Positions 1-5,025 of a DNA stretch of 5,025 nucleotides are shown one piece after another. Under the pieces are notes generated by a model. That model was not told the DNA's origin. It saw nothing but the letters and a program-made list of their open reading frames with translations, and made no database searches. The stretch comes from Gallionellaceae bacterium. GTDB lineage: Bacteria > Pseudomonadota > Gammaproteobacteria > Burkholderiales > Gallionellaceae. The translations under genes were made by a program, and so were the position numbers. The stretch covers positions 1-5,025 of the forward strand of contig JAUSKS010000173.1 of NCBI GenBank assembly GCA_030646595.1, read 5' to 3'. Every line of letters starts with the position of its first letter. Positions within the stretch are counted from its first letter, which is position 1.

Positions 1-270
1 GGCGAAACCGGGCATGCGCATGGCCATCTGGAGTATCTGGAAGAGGCGGGAGACCCTGCGACTGGTTTGCCTATTGGCCCCACACGCCACAATCTCAAGG
101 CAGCTATCGCGGGCGAGACACATGAATATACCGACATGTACCCCGGCATGGCCAAATCTGCGCGCAACGAAGGATTTGATGAGATCGCTGATTGGTTTGA
201 AACGCTGGCTAAAGCTGAACGCTCTCATGCCAACCGTTTCCAGAAGGCGCTGGATAGCTTGATAGATTAA
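1..270 (+). CDS. Rubrerythrin family protein, C-terminal part (5' end cut by window)
   Basis: This is the last 89 residues of a rubrerythrin-type four-helix-bundle di-iron protein, read in frame from base 1 to the TAA at 268-270. Visible iron ligands are an ExxH near the left edge (fragment E2 and H5, in GETGH), the E39xxE42 pair (AGETHEY), and a second ExxH, E73 and H76 (AERSH). These match the ligand pattern of rubrerythrins, which reduce hydrogen peroxide in the cytoplasm. The protein ends 13 residues after the last ExxH, so the C-terminal rubredoxin domain of classical rubrerythrin is absent. An N-terminal rubredoxin domain cannot be excluded because that end is outside the window. Only 10 bp separate it from the Fe-S protein gene, which suggests one operon. 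Family assignment is confident; the physiological substrate and electron donor are inferred. Confidence 0.9.
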   Translation, partial: GETGHAHGHLEYLEEAGDPATGLPIGPTRHNLKAAIAGETHEYTDMYPGMAKSARNEGFDEIADWFETLAKAERSHANRFQKALDSLID

Positions 271-280
271 CTCAAGCGCC

Positions 281-1621
281 ATGTCCACCCGCGAAGGCAG
301 TCTGGAGGCGCCGCAGCGCCATCCTTTGGACTGGCGCAGTGCGGAGTTCTACGACGAAGAAAAACTGTTCGGAGAGTTGCATCGCGTTTTTGATGTCTGC
401 CATGGCTGCCGCCGCTGTTTCAATTTGTGCAATGCCTTTCCGCTGTTGTTCGATGCTATTGATGAAAGTGCCAGCGGCGAATTAGACAGTGTAGCCAAGC
501 CGGTTTTCTGGCAAGTAGTGGATCAGTGCTACCTGTGCGACATGTGCTTCATGACCAAGTGCCCCTATGTTCCGCCGCATCCCCTGCAAATAGATTTTCC
601 GCACCTGATGTTGCGCGCCAAGGCGGTCAAATTCCACAAAGGCAAAACCCGTTTCCGCGACCGGCTGCTTTCCAGCACCGATGCGGTGGGCAAACTGGCC
701 AGCATTCCGGTGGTGGCGCAGACAGTGAATGCAGTCAATCGCACACCAGTGGCGCGCAAGGCAATGGATACGATGTTGGGTATTCATCAGAACAGAAAGC
801 TACCCGAATACAGTCCGCACCCCTTCCGCACCCATGCCACAGCCAATGCAACCTTTGCCGTCAGGGATGGAGCCAGCACACCGGGCAAGGTGGCGATCTA
901 TGCCACTTGTTATATCAATTACAACGAGCCTGGTATCGGCCATGATCTGTTGCGTATTCTGGCGCACAACGAAATTCCCGCGCGCTTGGTCAATAAAGAA
1001 TCCTGCTGCGGCATGCCCAAGCTGGAACTGGGCGATCTGCTGGCGGTGGAAAAATTGAAAAATGAAAACATTCCCCCTCTGGCACAACTGGCGCGTGAGG
1101 GCTATGCCATCCTTGCTGCCGTTCCTTCCTGTGCCTTGATGTATAAACAGGAATTGCCGCTGCTGTTTCCGGATGACGCTGAGGTTCAGGCGGTGGCGGA
1201 AGCGATGTTCGATCCCTTTGAATATTTCATGCTGCGCCAGCGTGAGGGTTTGTTGAAGACTGATTTCAAACAGCCCCTGGGCAAGGTGTCCTACCATATT
1301 CCCTGCCATTCGCGCGTGCAGAACATGGGCCAGAAAACGCGCGAGCTGTTGCAGATGATTCCGGAAACGACACTGAACACTGTTGAACGCTGTTCCGGAC
1401 ATGATGGCACCTGGGGGGTGAAGTCGGAATTCTTTGAGCAGTCCATGAAAATCGGCAAGCCGGTGTTCAAGAAAATGGCGGAAGGTGATCCCGATTATGT
1501 GAGTTCTGATTGCGCCATTGCGGCGCGCCATATCATGCAGGGTATGGGCGAAACCGGCGCGCAAAAAGCGCATCCGCTTACTTTGTTGCGCATTGCTTAC
1601 GGATTACCCGATGGGAATTAA
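281..1621 (+). CDS. Fe-S oxidoreductase with two CCG domains (HdrB/GlpC-like), 446 aa
   Basis: This is a soluble iron-sulfur protein with no signal peptide or membrane segment. The N-terminal part has two [4Fe-4S] motifs: C40xxC43xxC46xxxC50, and C83xxC86xxC89xxxxC94P, the second with one residue more than usual before its last cysteine. The C-terminal part has two cysteine-rich CCG domains of the kind in heterodisulfide reductase HdrB and GlpC. The first uses C210, C242-C243-G and C284; the second uses C342, C371-S-G and C411. In both, the first cysteine of the terminal CxxC is replaced (V281, S408). Such proteins move electrons between clusters and redox partners. Homologues are often labelled glycerol-3-phosphate dehydrogenase subunit C, but no glpA or glpB lies beside it here and the name is probably misleading. 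Its position between rubrerythrin and DUF3501 suggests it supplies electrons to rubrerythrin, which is inference. The ATG at 281 lies 10 bp after the rubrerythrin stop; no strong ribosome site is evident. Confidence 0.9.
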   Translation: MSTREGSLEAPQRHPLDWRSAEFYDEEKLFGELHRVFDVCHGCRRCFNLCNAFPLLFDAIDESASGELDSVAKPVFWQVVDQCYLCDMCFMTKCPYVPPHPLQIDFPHLMLRAKAVKFHKGKTRFRDRLLSSTDAVGKLASIPVVAQTVNAVNRTPVARKAMDTMLGIHQNRKLPEYSPHPFRTHATANATFAVRDGASTPGKVAIYATCYINYNEPGIGHDLLRILAHNEIPARLVNKESCCGMPKLELGDLLAVEKLKNENIPPLAQLAREGYAILAAVPSCALMYKQELPLLFPDDAEVQAVAEAMFDPFEYFMLRQREGLLKTDFKQPLGKVSYHIPCHSRVQNMGQKTRELLQMIPETTLNTVERCSGHDGTWGVKSEFFEQSMKIGKPVFKKMAEGDPDYVSSDCAIAARHIMQGMGETGAQKAHPLTLLRIAYGLPDGN

Positions 1622-2192
1622 ACCCGACAGTTTGATGACGCTGGAAGCTTATGCCAAAAAGCGCGCCAGTTTTCGCGCCGAGGTTATGGCGCATAAAAAA
1701 AACCGCAAGGTGGCGCTGGGCGATCATGTCACGCTGCTGTTCGAAGATGAGCTGACCATGCGTTACCAAGTGCAGGAAATTTTGCGCGCCGAAAAAGTGT
1801 TTGAGGAAGCGGGCATACAGGAAGAACTGGAAGCCTACAATCCATTAGTTCCCGACGGCAGCAACTGGAAAGCGACCATGCTGATCGAATATCCCGATGC
1901 CACCGAACGCGCCTATATGCTGACCCAATTGAAGGGCATAGAGCGCCGGGTATGGGTGCAAGTGGCGGATAGCGCTAAAGTTTATGCGATTGCTGATGAA
2001 GACCTGGAACGCGAAAATGCAGAAAAAACCTCAGCAGTTCATTTTCTGCGCTTTGAACTGAATGTGGCCATGCGGCAAGCCTTGCGCACGGGTGCGATAC
2101 TGGTAATGGGAGTGGACCACCCCATTTATAGTGTCCATACTGCTATTGTGAATGAGGTACGCGCGGCCCTGTTGCAGGATATTACGGATTGA
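1611..2192 (+). CDS. DUF3501 family protein, 193 aa
   Basis: A cytoplasmic-looking protein of unknown function that I recognise as DUF3501. Features that fit are the N-terminal stretch ending in SLMTLEAYAKKRASFR (residues 7-22), a central GDHVTLLFEDELTMRYQVQE block (37-56), EYPD (93-96), and a C-terminal FELN...MGVDHPIY region (148-173) with H170. It has no cysteines and no signal peptide, so it is unlikely to hold an Fe-S cluster; conserved acidic residues and histidines could bind metal, but this is not shown. The ATG at 1611 is preferred because the family begins about ten residues before the LTLExY block. The reading frame extends upstream to 1518, but inside the Fe-S gene. The start overlaps the upstream stop by 11 nt, so translation is probably coupled; a weak GGA lies 7 nt upstream. 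Another in-frame ATG is at 1635. Linkage to a rubrerythrin and a CCG protein suggests a shared redox role. Confidence 0.85.
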   Translation: MGIKPDSLMTLEAYAKKRASFRAEVMAHKKNRKVALGDHVTLLFEDELTMRYQVQEILRAEKVFEEAGIQEELEAYNPLVPDGSNWKATMLIEYPDATERAYMLTQLKGIERRVWVQVADSAKVYAIADEDLERENAEKTSAVHFLRFELNVAMRQALRTGAILVMGVDHPIYSVHTAIVNEVRAALLQDITD

Positions 2193-2222
2193 CTGACATT
2201 GGGACTGGCCGACATTGGGACT
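2191..2222 (+). repeat. Imperfect 16-bp tandem duplication ahead of the lipoprotein gene
   Basis: Two adjacent 16-bp units, 2191-2206 and 2207-2222, match at 14 of 16 positions. The identical core GACATTGGGACT occurs at 2195-2206 and 2211-2222. The first unit begins within the DUF3501 stop codon and the second ends 2 nt before the lipoprotein ATG at 2225. It fills almost the whole intergenic gap, and each copy holds a GGGA that could serve as a Shine-Dalgarno core. Confidence 0.85.
2217..2220 (+). promoter_or_regulatory. Probable ribosome binding site of the lipoprotein gene
   Basis: GGGA lies 4 nt before the ATG at 2225 and 10 nt before the in-frame ATG at 2231. Neither spacing is ideal, so this site does not decide the start. 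The same GGGA sits 16 nt upstream in the first repeat unit (2201-2204), too far from either ATG to act efficiently. Confidence 0.4.
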
Positions 2223-2224
2223 AA

Positions 2225-3190
2225 ATGGCAATGAAACAAAAAATAATATTGTGTTTGATAATGTTACTTACTGGCTGTTCCGGGCTGGATATTTCTCCTG
2301 CGGATAACGTAGTTAAAATTCCCGAAAAAAAACCGCTGGGCGTCACAGCACTGCCGCTGAAGGAAGGTGCCACCATGCGCATCAAACCTTATACGGATGC
2401 GCGCATGATGGGCAATCCTTATAAAGTAGGAACCGGCGGCGTGAATGTCTCTGGCTTGCGCGGCAAGGACATTATTCTGGACCAGGATGCCGCAACCATA
2501 GTCAATAACGCGATGAAACAGCGCATGGCGGAAACCGGTTTTCGGATGAAGGATGAGCCGGACAGCATTGTGCTGTTTGAGTTGAGCGGCGTCATAAAAG
2601 AATTGACCTACAATGTCATGGCGCGTGATGTGATTGCGATTAACATTGAAACCACGCTAACTGAGCTGGGTAGCGGAAAAGTGTTATGGTCCGGCATTGT
2701 GGCAGAAAAAAATGAGCGTTTCGCCGGAGTGGCAGGCAACAACAAGGAAGATATCGCCAAGAAATTGCGCGAAGAACTGGACATCGTGACGGCCAAAACC
2801 AGTGATGCAATCAGCGCCAGTTTGATGGTGAGCCATCCCCATCTGTTCAATCTGACGCCTGGTATCAAGCCCATTCCCGGTGTCACGGTATTGGTAGCAC
2901 CCGTTGCTGCATCCGCACCTGTTGCGACTGAGCCGATACCTGCTGAGCCAGTGTCGGCTAATCTGCCACGCACCAGCGCAAGCAGTGGTTTGCTGCTGAT
3001 TAACACCACGCCTGCGCGTGCCAAAATATATCTGGACAATGTATATTACGGACTGTCACCGCTGCGTCTGGAAATGGAAGCAGGTATACATGCACTGAGT
3101 GTGAAACTGGATGGTTATAAAATGACGACGGAGCAGGTGTCAGTGCGCAAAGGCGATAGCACCGAGATGGAAGTGACGTTGGAGCGATAG
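2225..3190 (+). CDS. PEGA-domain lipoprotein of unknown function, 321 aa
   Basis: A predicted lipoprotein. Lysines at 4 and 6 precede a hydrophobic stretch and a lipobox LTGC, with C18 as the lipidated residue. Ser at +2 (no Asp) fits sorting to the outer membrane by the Lol pathway. Residues about 48-205 form a mixed alpha/beta domain whose pattern (a beta strand with TDAR, a helix around 88-104, a strand at 113-126, then TLTELGSGKVLWSG) loosely recalls YajG-type or transport-auxiliary lipoproteins; this is uncertain. An Ala/Pro-rich linker (about 218-250) follows. Residues about 254-321 are a PEGA domain, a small beta domain common in surface and envelope proteins: LLLINTTPARAKIYLDNVYYG, then the PLRLEMEAGIHALSVKLDGY block. 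The alternative start at 2231 gives MKQKIIL, a more typical signal peptide. Linkage to the redox cassette may be simple proximity: 32 bp separate it from DUF3501. Its function is unknown. Confidence 0.85.
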   Translation: MAMKQKIILCLIMLLTGCSGLDISPADNVVKIPEKKPLGVTALPLKEGATMRIKPYTDARMMGNPYKVGTGGVNVSGLRGKDIILDQDAATIVNNAMKQRMAETGFRMKDEPDSIVLFELSGVIKELTYNVMARDVIAINIETTLTELGSGKVLWSGIVAEKNERFAGVAGNNKEDIAKKLREELDIVTAKTSDAISASLMVSHPHLFNLTPGIKPIPGVTVLVAPVAASAPVATEPIPAEPVSANLPRTSASSGLLLINTTPARAKIYLDNVYYGLSPLRLEMEAGIHALSVKLDGYKMTTEQVSVRKGDSTEMEVTLER

Positions 3191-3214
3191 TTTTTTAATC
3201 CTGAAACATGCAGT
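3191..3214. other. Convergent intergenic gap, no clear terminator
   Basis: Only 24 bp separate the stop of the PEGA lipoprotein gene (+ strand) from the stop of the Nudix gene (- strand). It starts with TTTTTT (3191-3196), but I see no GC-rich stem in front of that run on the + strand, and no T-run serving the - strand. Termination here may be Rho-dependent, or transcripts may overlap at their 3' ends. Confidence 0.5.
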
Positions 3215-3757
3215 TCAAGGCAATGGTGCCGCCAGATCACCCATGCGAAACTGAAAATGATCAGCCTTGCGATCAGCAAAATAATCGCGCAATGTCATGC
3301 TTACCGGACGGAAAGCAATTGCCTTCCACGGTATGTCCTGTTCTTCAAAAAGCACCACTTCCAGGCTTTCCGCGCCCGCTGAAAAATCCAGATCGAGCAA
3401 GCGGGCACGGAATAATAAATGCACCTGATTAATGTAAGGCAGGTTAACCATGGAATACAGCTCTCCCAGCGCGATGCGCGCGTTGGCTTCTTCCAGTGTT
3501 TCGCGTATGGCTGCTTCGGTCGTGGTTTCGCCGTTTTCCATAAAACCCGCAGGTAAAGTCCACAATCCCCGGCGCGGTTCGATTGCGCGGCGACACAACA
3601 GGATGCGTCCATCCTCCCATTCCGGAATGGAGCCTATGACCAGTTTGGGATTGTGATAATGGATGGTGGCGCAAGCAGTGCATACATGGCGCAAGCGATT
3701 GTCGTCGGGCGGGCAGCGCAGTTCGACTGCGGCACCACACTCGGGACAGAATTTCAT
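3215..3757 (-). CDS. Nudix hydrolase with N-terminal zinc ribbon, 180 aa
   Basis: A Nudix-family pyrophosphohydrolase, which cleaves a nucleoside diphosphate linked to another moiety (ADP-ribose- or NADH-like substrates are common in relatives; the substrate here is not determined). Residues 4-29 form a zinc ribbon, C4xxC7 and C26xxC29. The Nudix box is complete in its catalytic residues: G71, E77, R85-E86 and E89-E90; the usual Gly near its end is N92, in EEANA, which I recall from related proteins. LLCRRAIEPRRGLWTLPAGF leads into the box. The ATG at 3757 overlaps the bamD stop as ATGA, so translational coupling is likely. The frame extends to a GTG at 3772 inside bamD, but that adds five residues before the natural MKFCPECG start and is rejected. 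It is the second gene of a bamD-nudix operon and ends 24 bp from a convergent lipoprotein gene. Confidence 0.92.
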   Translation of the reverse strand: MKFCPECGAAVELRCPPDDNRLRHVCTACATIHYHNPKLVIGSIPEWEDGRILLCRRAIEPRRGLWTLPAGFMENGETTTEAAIRETLEEANARIALGELYSMVNLPYINQVHLLFRARLLDLDFSAGAESLEVVLFEEQDIPWKAIAFRPVSMTLRDYFADRKADHFQFRMGDLAAPLP

Positions 3758-4545
3758 TTCCAGAATTGCCACCAGCGTACCTTGTTTTGCGGCGAGGGCC
3801 GAGTGGCAGGTGTTAAGCCATCCTTGGCGATATTGAGATTAAGCACACGCTGCGCATCATTGCCCAAATCTTTCATACCCATGGCGTCATATGCCTGTAC
3901 CATGATCTGCAAGGCATCGCGTGCCGACCAGGTTTGCGGGAACTCGCTTAATACCCGGTTGGCTCGGCTGGCAGCGGCGACATAAGCACCACGACGCAAA
4001 TAATAAGCAGCAATCTGTGTTTCATGGCGGGCCAGTGCATTGACCAGGTATTGCATGCGTAACCGGGAATCAGGGGCATATTTGCTATCGGGGAAACGGG
4101 CAAGCAATTCCTTGAAGGCATCAAACGATTCACGCGCCGAACGGGCATCCAGCTCGGCCATGTCTGGCTGGGTAATATCACCGAGCAGGCCCAGCTCTTC
4201 ATTGAAGTTGATCAAGCCTTTCAGATAATAGGCATAATCCACATGCACATTGTTGGGGTATTGCTTGATGAAACGGTCTATCGTGGAATAAGCGGAATCG
4301 GTTTCATCCTGTTTGAAATAAGCATAGGCTGTTTCCAGCTGTGCTTGCTGCGCATAACGGCCATAAGGAAAATGCGATTGCAAGGCTTCAAAGGATTTAA
4401 TGGCTTTTTCATACTCGCCATTTTTCATGTGCTCCATGCCTTGGGTATACATCTCGGTGGCCGAGCGGGCATCTTCAAGATTTTTATCCGTGGAGCATGC
4501 AATTAACATTAACAGCACAAAAATTAGAGCTAAACTATGGCGCAT
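3754..4545 (-). CDS. bamD: Outer membrane assembly lipoprotein BamD (ComL/YfiO)
   Basis: BamD is the essential lipoprotein of the BAM complex; it works with BamA at the inner face of the outer membrane to fold and insert beta-barrel proteins. The 263-aa length is close to that of the family. A signal peptide ends in a lipobox LIAC with lipidated C17, and Ser at +2 fits outer-membrane sorting. The mature part is tetratricopeptide-like helices: the first repeat spans about 29-62, followed by the diagnostic FPYGRYAQQAQLETAYAYFK (59-78), then DRFIKQYPNNVHVDYAYYLK (90-109), RESFDAFKELLARFPDSKYA (138-157), and a final pair around 174-237. The protein ends in a tryptophan-rich tail, WWQFWK. The start is the ATG at 4545; no Shine-Dalgarno is evident upstream. 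It is divergent from rluD, as in Escherichia coli, and overlaps the downstream Nudix gene by 4 nt. Confidence 0.96.
   Translation of the reverse strand: MRHSLALIFVLLMLIACSTDKNLEDARSATEMYTQGMEHMKNGEYEKAIKSFEALQSHFPYGRYAQQAQLETAYAYFKQDETDSAYSTIDRFIKQYPNNVHVDYAYYLKGLINFNEELGLLGDITQPDMAELDARSARESFDAFKELLARFPDSKYAPDSRLRMQYLVNALARHETQIAAYYLRRGAYVAAASRANRVLSEFPQTWSARDALQIMVQAYDAMGMKDLGNDAQRVLNLNIAKDGLTPATRPSPQNKVRWWQFWK
4503..4536 (+). promoter_or_regulatory. Candidate rluD promoter inside the bamD 5' end
   Basis: The tandem hexamers TTAACATTAACA (4503-4514) offer a -35-like element. The second, TTAACA at 4509-4514, is 16 bp from TAAACT at 4531-4536, which matches four of six -10 positions. Transcription would start around 4543, leaving a leader of roughly 20 nt before the ATG at 4565. 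It lies in AT-rich DNA coding for the BamD signal peptide, where such matches can arise by chance. Confidence 0.3.
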
Positions 4546-4556
4546 GGATGGAAGCC

Positions 4557-4560
4557 GGAA
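4557..4560 (+). promoter_or_regulatory. Possible ribosome binding site of rluD
   Basis: GGAA sits 4 nt before the ATG at 4565. It is a short, weak match, but it favours the start at 4565 over the in-frame ATG at 4544, which lies upstream of it. Confidence 0.35.
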
Positions 4561-4564
4561 AAAT

Positions 4565-5025
4565 ATGGGATGGGAAAAAATATTGGATGATTATAACAAA
4601 GTTAGCCCGGCCTGCCCGCTGGCCTTTAAAGTGCCGGGGGAATGCGCAGGGATGCGCCTGGATCAGGTGCTGGCCAAATTGTTGCCCGAATATTCACGCA
4701 ACCGCCTGCAAGACTGGGTGGCGCAGCAACAAGTCACCGTGAATGGCGCAGCTGCGACCATCAAACAAAAAATGTGGGGCGGCGAAGCGATAGCAGTTCA
4801 ACCGCAATCCCTGCCTGCCGAGCAAGCATATCAGGCCGAAGACATCGCCTTAAATGTGGTGTATGAAGATGACAGCCTGCTCATCATCAACAAACCCGCC
4901 GGGCTGGTCGTTCATCCGGGCAGTGGCAACTGGCAAGGCACTTTGCTCAATGCGCTGCTGCATCATGCGCCGCAATTATCTGAAATACCGCGCGCTGGAA
5001 TTGTTCATCGCCTGGATAAAGATAC
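4565..5025 (+). CDS. rluD: Ribosomal large subunit pseudouridine synthase RluD, N-terminal part (3' end cut by window)
   Basis: RluD makes pseudouridines in helix 69 of 23S rRNA (1911, 1915 and 1917 in E. coli). The 153 complete codons give an N-terminal S4 RNA-binding domain, from RLDQVLAKLLPEYSRNRLQD (31-50) to VTVNG (57-61), then the catalytic domain: VVYEDDSLLIINKPAGLVVH (98-117), HPGSGNWQGTLLNALLHH (117-134), and GIVHRLDKD (145-153), with the catalytic Asp151 in HRLD. The frame is open to the window end, so the C-terminal half lies beyond 5025. The ATG at 4565 is chosen because GGAA lies just upstream. An in-frame ATG at 4544 would overlap the bamD start codon, and a TTG at 4583 is possible. 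About 30 residues precede RLDQ, against about 17 in E. coli, so a shorter N-terminus cannot be ruled out. RluA and RluC share much of this pattern, but the bamD neighbour supports RluD. Confidence 0.93.
   Translation, partial: MGWEKILDDYNKVSPACPLAFKVPGECAGMRLDQVLAKLLPEYSRNRLQDWVAQQQVTVNGAAATIKQKMWGGEAIAVQPQSLPAEQAYQAEDIALNVVYEDDSLLIINKPAGLVVHPGSGNWQGTLLNALLHHAPQLSEIPRAGIVHRLDKD
4590..4618 (-). promoter_or_regulatory. Probable bamD promoter (extended -10) within rluD coding sequence
   Basis: Read on the minus strand, 4595-4590 is a perfect TATAAT preceded by TGT (4598-4596), giving the extended -10 form TGnTATAAT. A weak -35, CGGGCA at 4618-4613 (three of six matches), sits 17 bp away; an extended -10 tolerates a poor -35. 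Transcription would begin near 4583, leaving a bamD leader of roughly 38 nt. The -10 spans codons 9-11 of rluD if that gene starts at 4565. Confidence 0.6.

Noticed and set aside
800..1573. 257-codon open frame on the minus strand
   Set aside because: It lies entirely antisense to the Fe-S protein gene, its translation is rich in His, Arg and Gln with no recognisable domain, and the + strand frame has clear family motifs.
1518..1610. Upstream extension of the DUF3501 frame
   Set aside because: The extra 31 codons overlap the conserved end of the Fe-S protein and look like out-of-frame sequence; the family's N-terminus fits the ATG at 1611.
3191..3196. Rho-independent terminator at the TTTTTT run
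   Set aside because: No GC-rich inverted repeat precedes the T-run, so a hairpin terminator cannot be supported.
3758..3772. Longer start for the Nudix gene at 3772
   Set aside because: That codon is GTG, not ATG, and it adds five residues translated from within bamD. The ATG at 3757 gives the expected MKFCPECG start and an ATGA overlap.
3653..3985. 110-codon + strand frame across the bamD/Nudix junction
   Set aside because: It is antisense to two confidently assigned genes and has no recognisable motif.
4544..4546. ATG at 4544 as the rluD start
   Set aside because: It is in frame and would interlock with the bamD ATG as CATG, but I see no ribosome binding site before it, while GGAA precedes the ATG at 4565.
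4497..4866. Other + strand frames across the bamD/rluD junction
   Set aside because: They overlap the S4 and catalytic regions of rluD in the wrong frames and show no domain.

Overview
The window reads as ordinary, gene-dense chromosome of a Gram-negative proteobacterium. Two of its lipoproteins, the Bam component BamD and a PEGA-domain protein, imply an outer membrane. Protein style, moderate GC and the divergent bamD/rluD arrangement suggest a betaproteobacterium, perhaps Nitrosomonadales or Gallionellaceae. That placement is an impression from sequence style, not a database result.

Layout. Positions 1-2192 on the + strand hold a compact redox cassette: the C-terminal end of a rubrerythrin (cut by the window edge), a 446-aa protein with two ferredoxin-type [4Fe-4S] motifs and two CCG-type (heterodisulfide reductase/GlpC-like) domains, and a DUF3501 protein whose start overlaps the previous stop by 11 nt. 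A lipoprotein gene with a C-terminal PEGA domain follows at 2225-3190, preceded by an imperfect 16-bp tandem duplication that supplies its likely ribosome binding site. After a 24-bp convergent gap come two minus-strand genes: bamD (4545-3754), then a zinc-ribbon Nudix hydrolase joined to it by an ATGA start/stop overlap. Divergent from bamD, rluD starts at about 4565 and runs off the right edge just after its catalytic HRLD motif.

How the parts work together. The left cassette looks like a peroxide or oxidative-stress system. The rubrerythrin has no C-terminal rubredoxin domain, so it needs an external electron donor, and the co-transcribed Fe-S protein is a candidate. The role of DUF3501 is unknown. 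The right half is housekeeping: outer-membrane protein assembly (BamD), nucleotide-derivative hydrolysis (Nudix) and 23S rRNA pseudouridylation (RluD). The bamD and rluD start codons are only 19 bp apart, so each promoter has to lie in the other gene's coding sequence. A good extended -10 element for bamD is visible inside the rluD 5' end.

There is no RNA gene, CRISPR array, insertion sequence or attachment site that I can support, and no gene-free stretch longer than 32 bp between confident genes. The most promising item for follow-up is the rubrerythrin / Fe-S / DUF3501 cassette, with its unusual cysteine pattern in the CCG domains.
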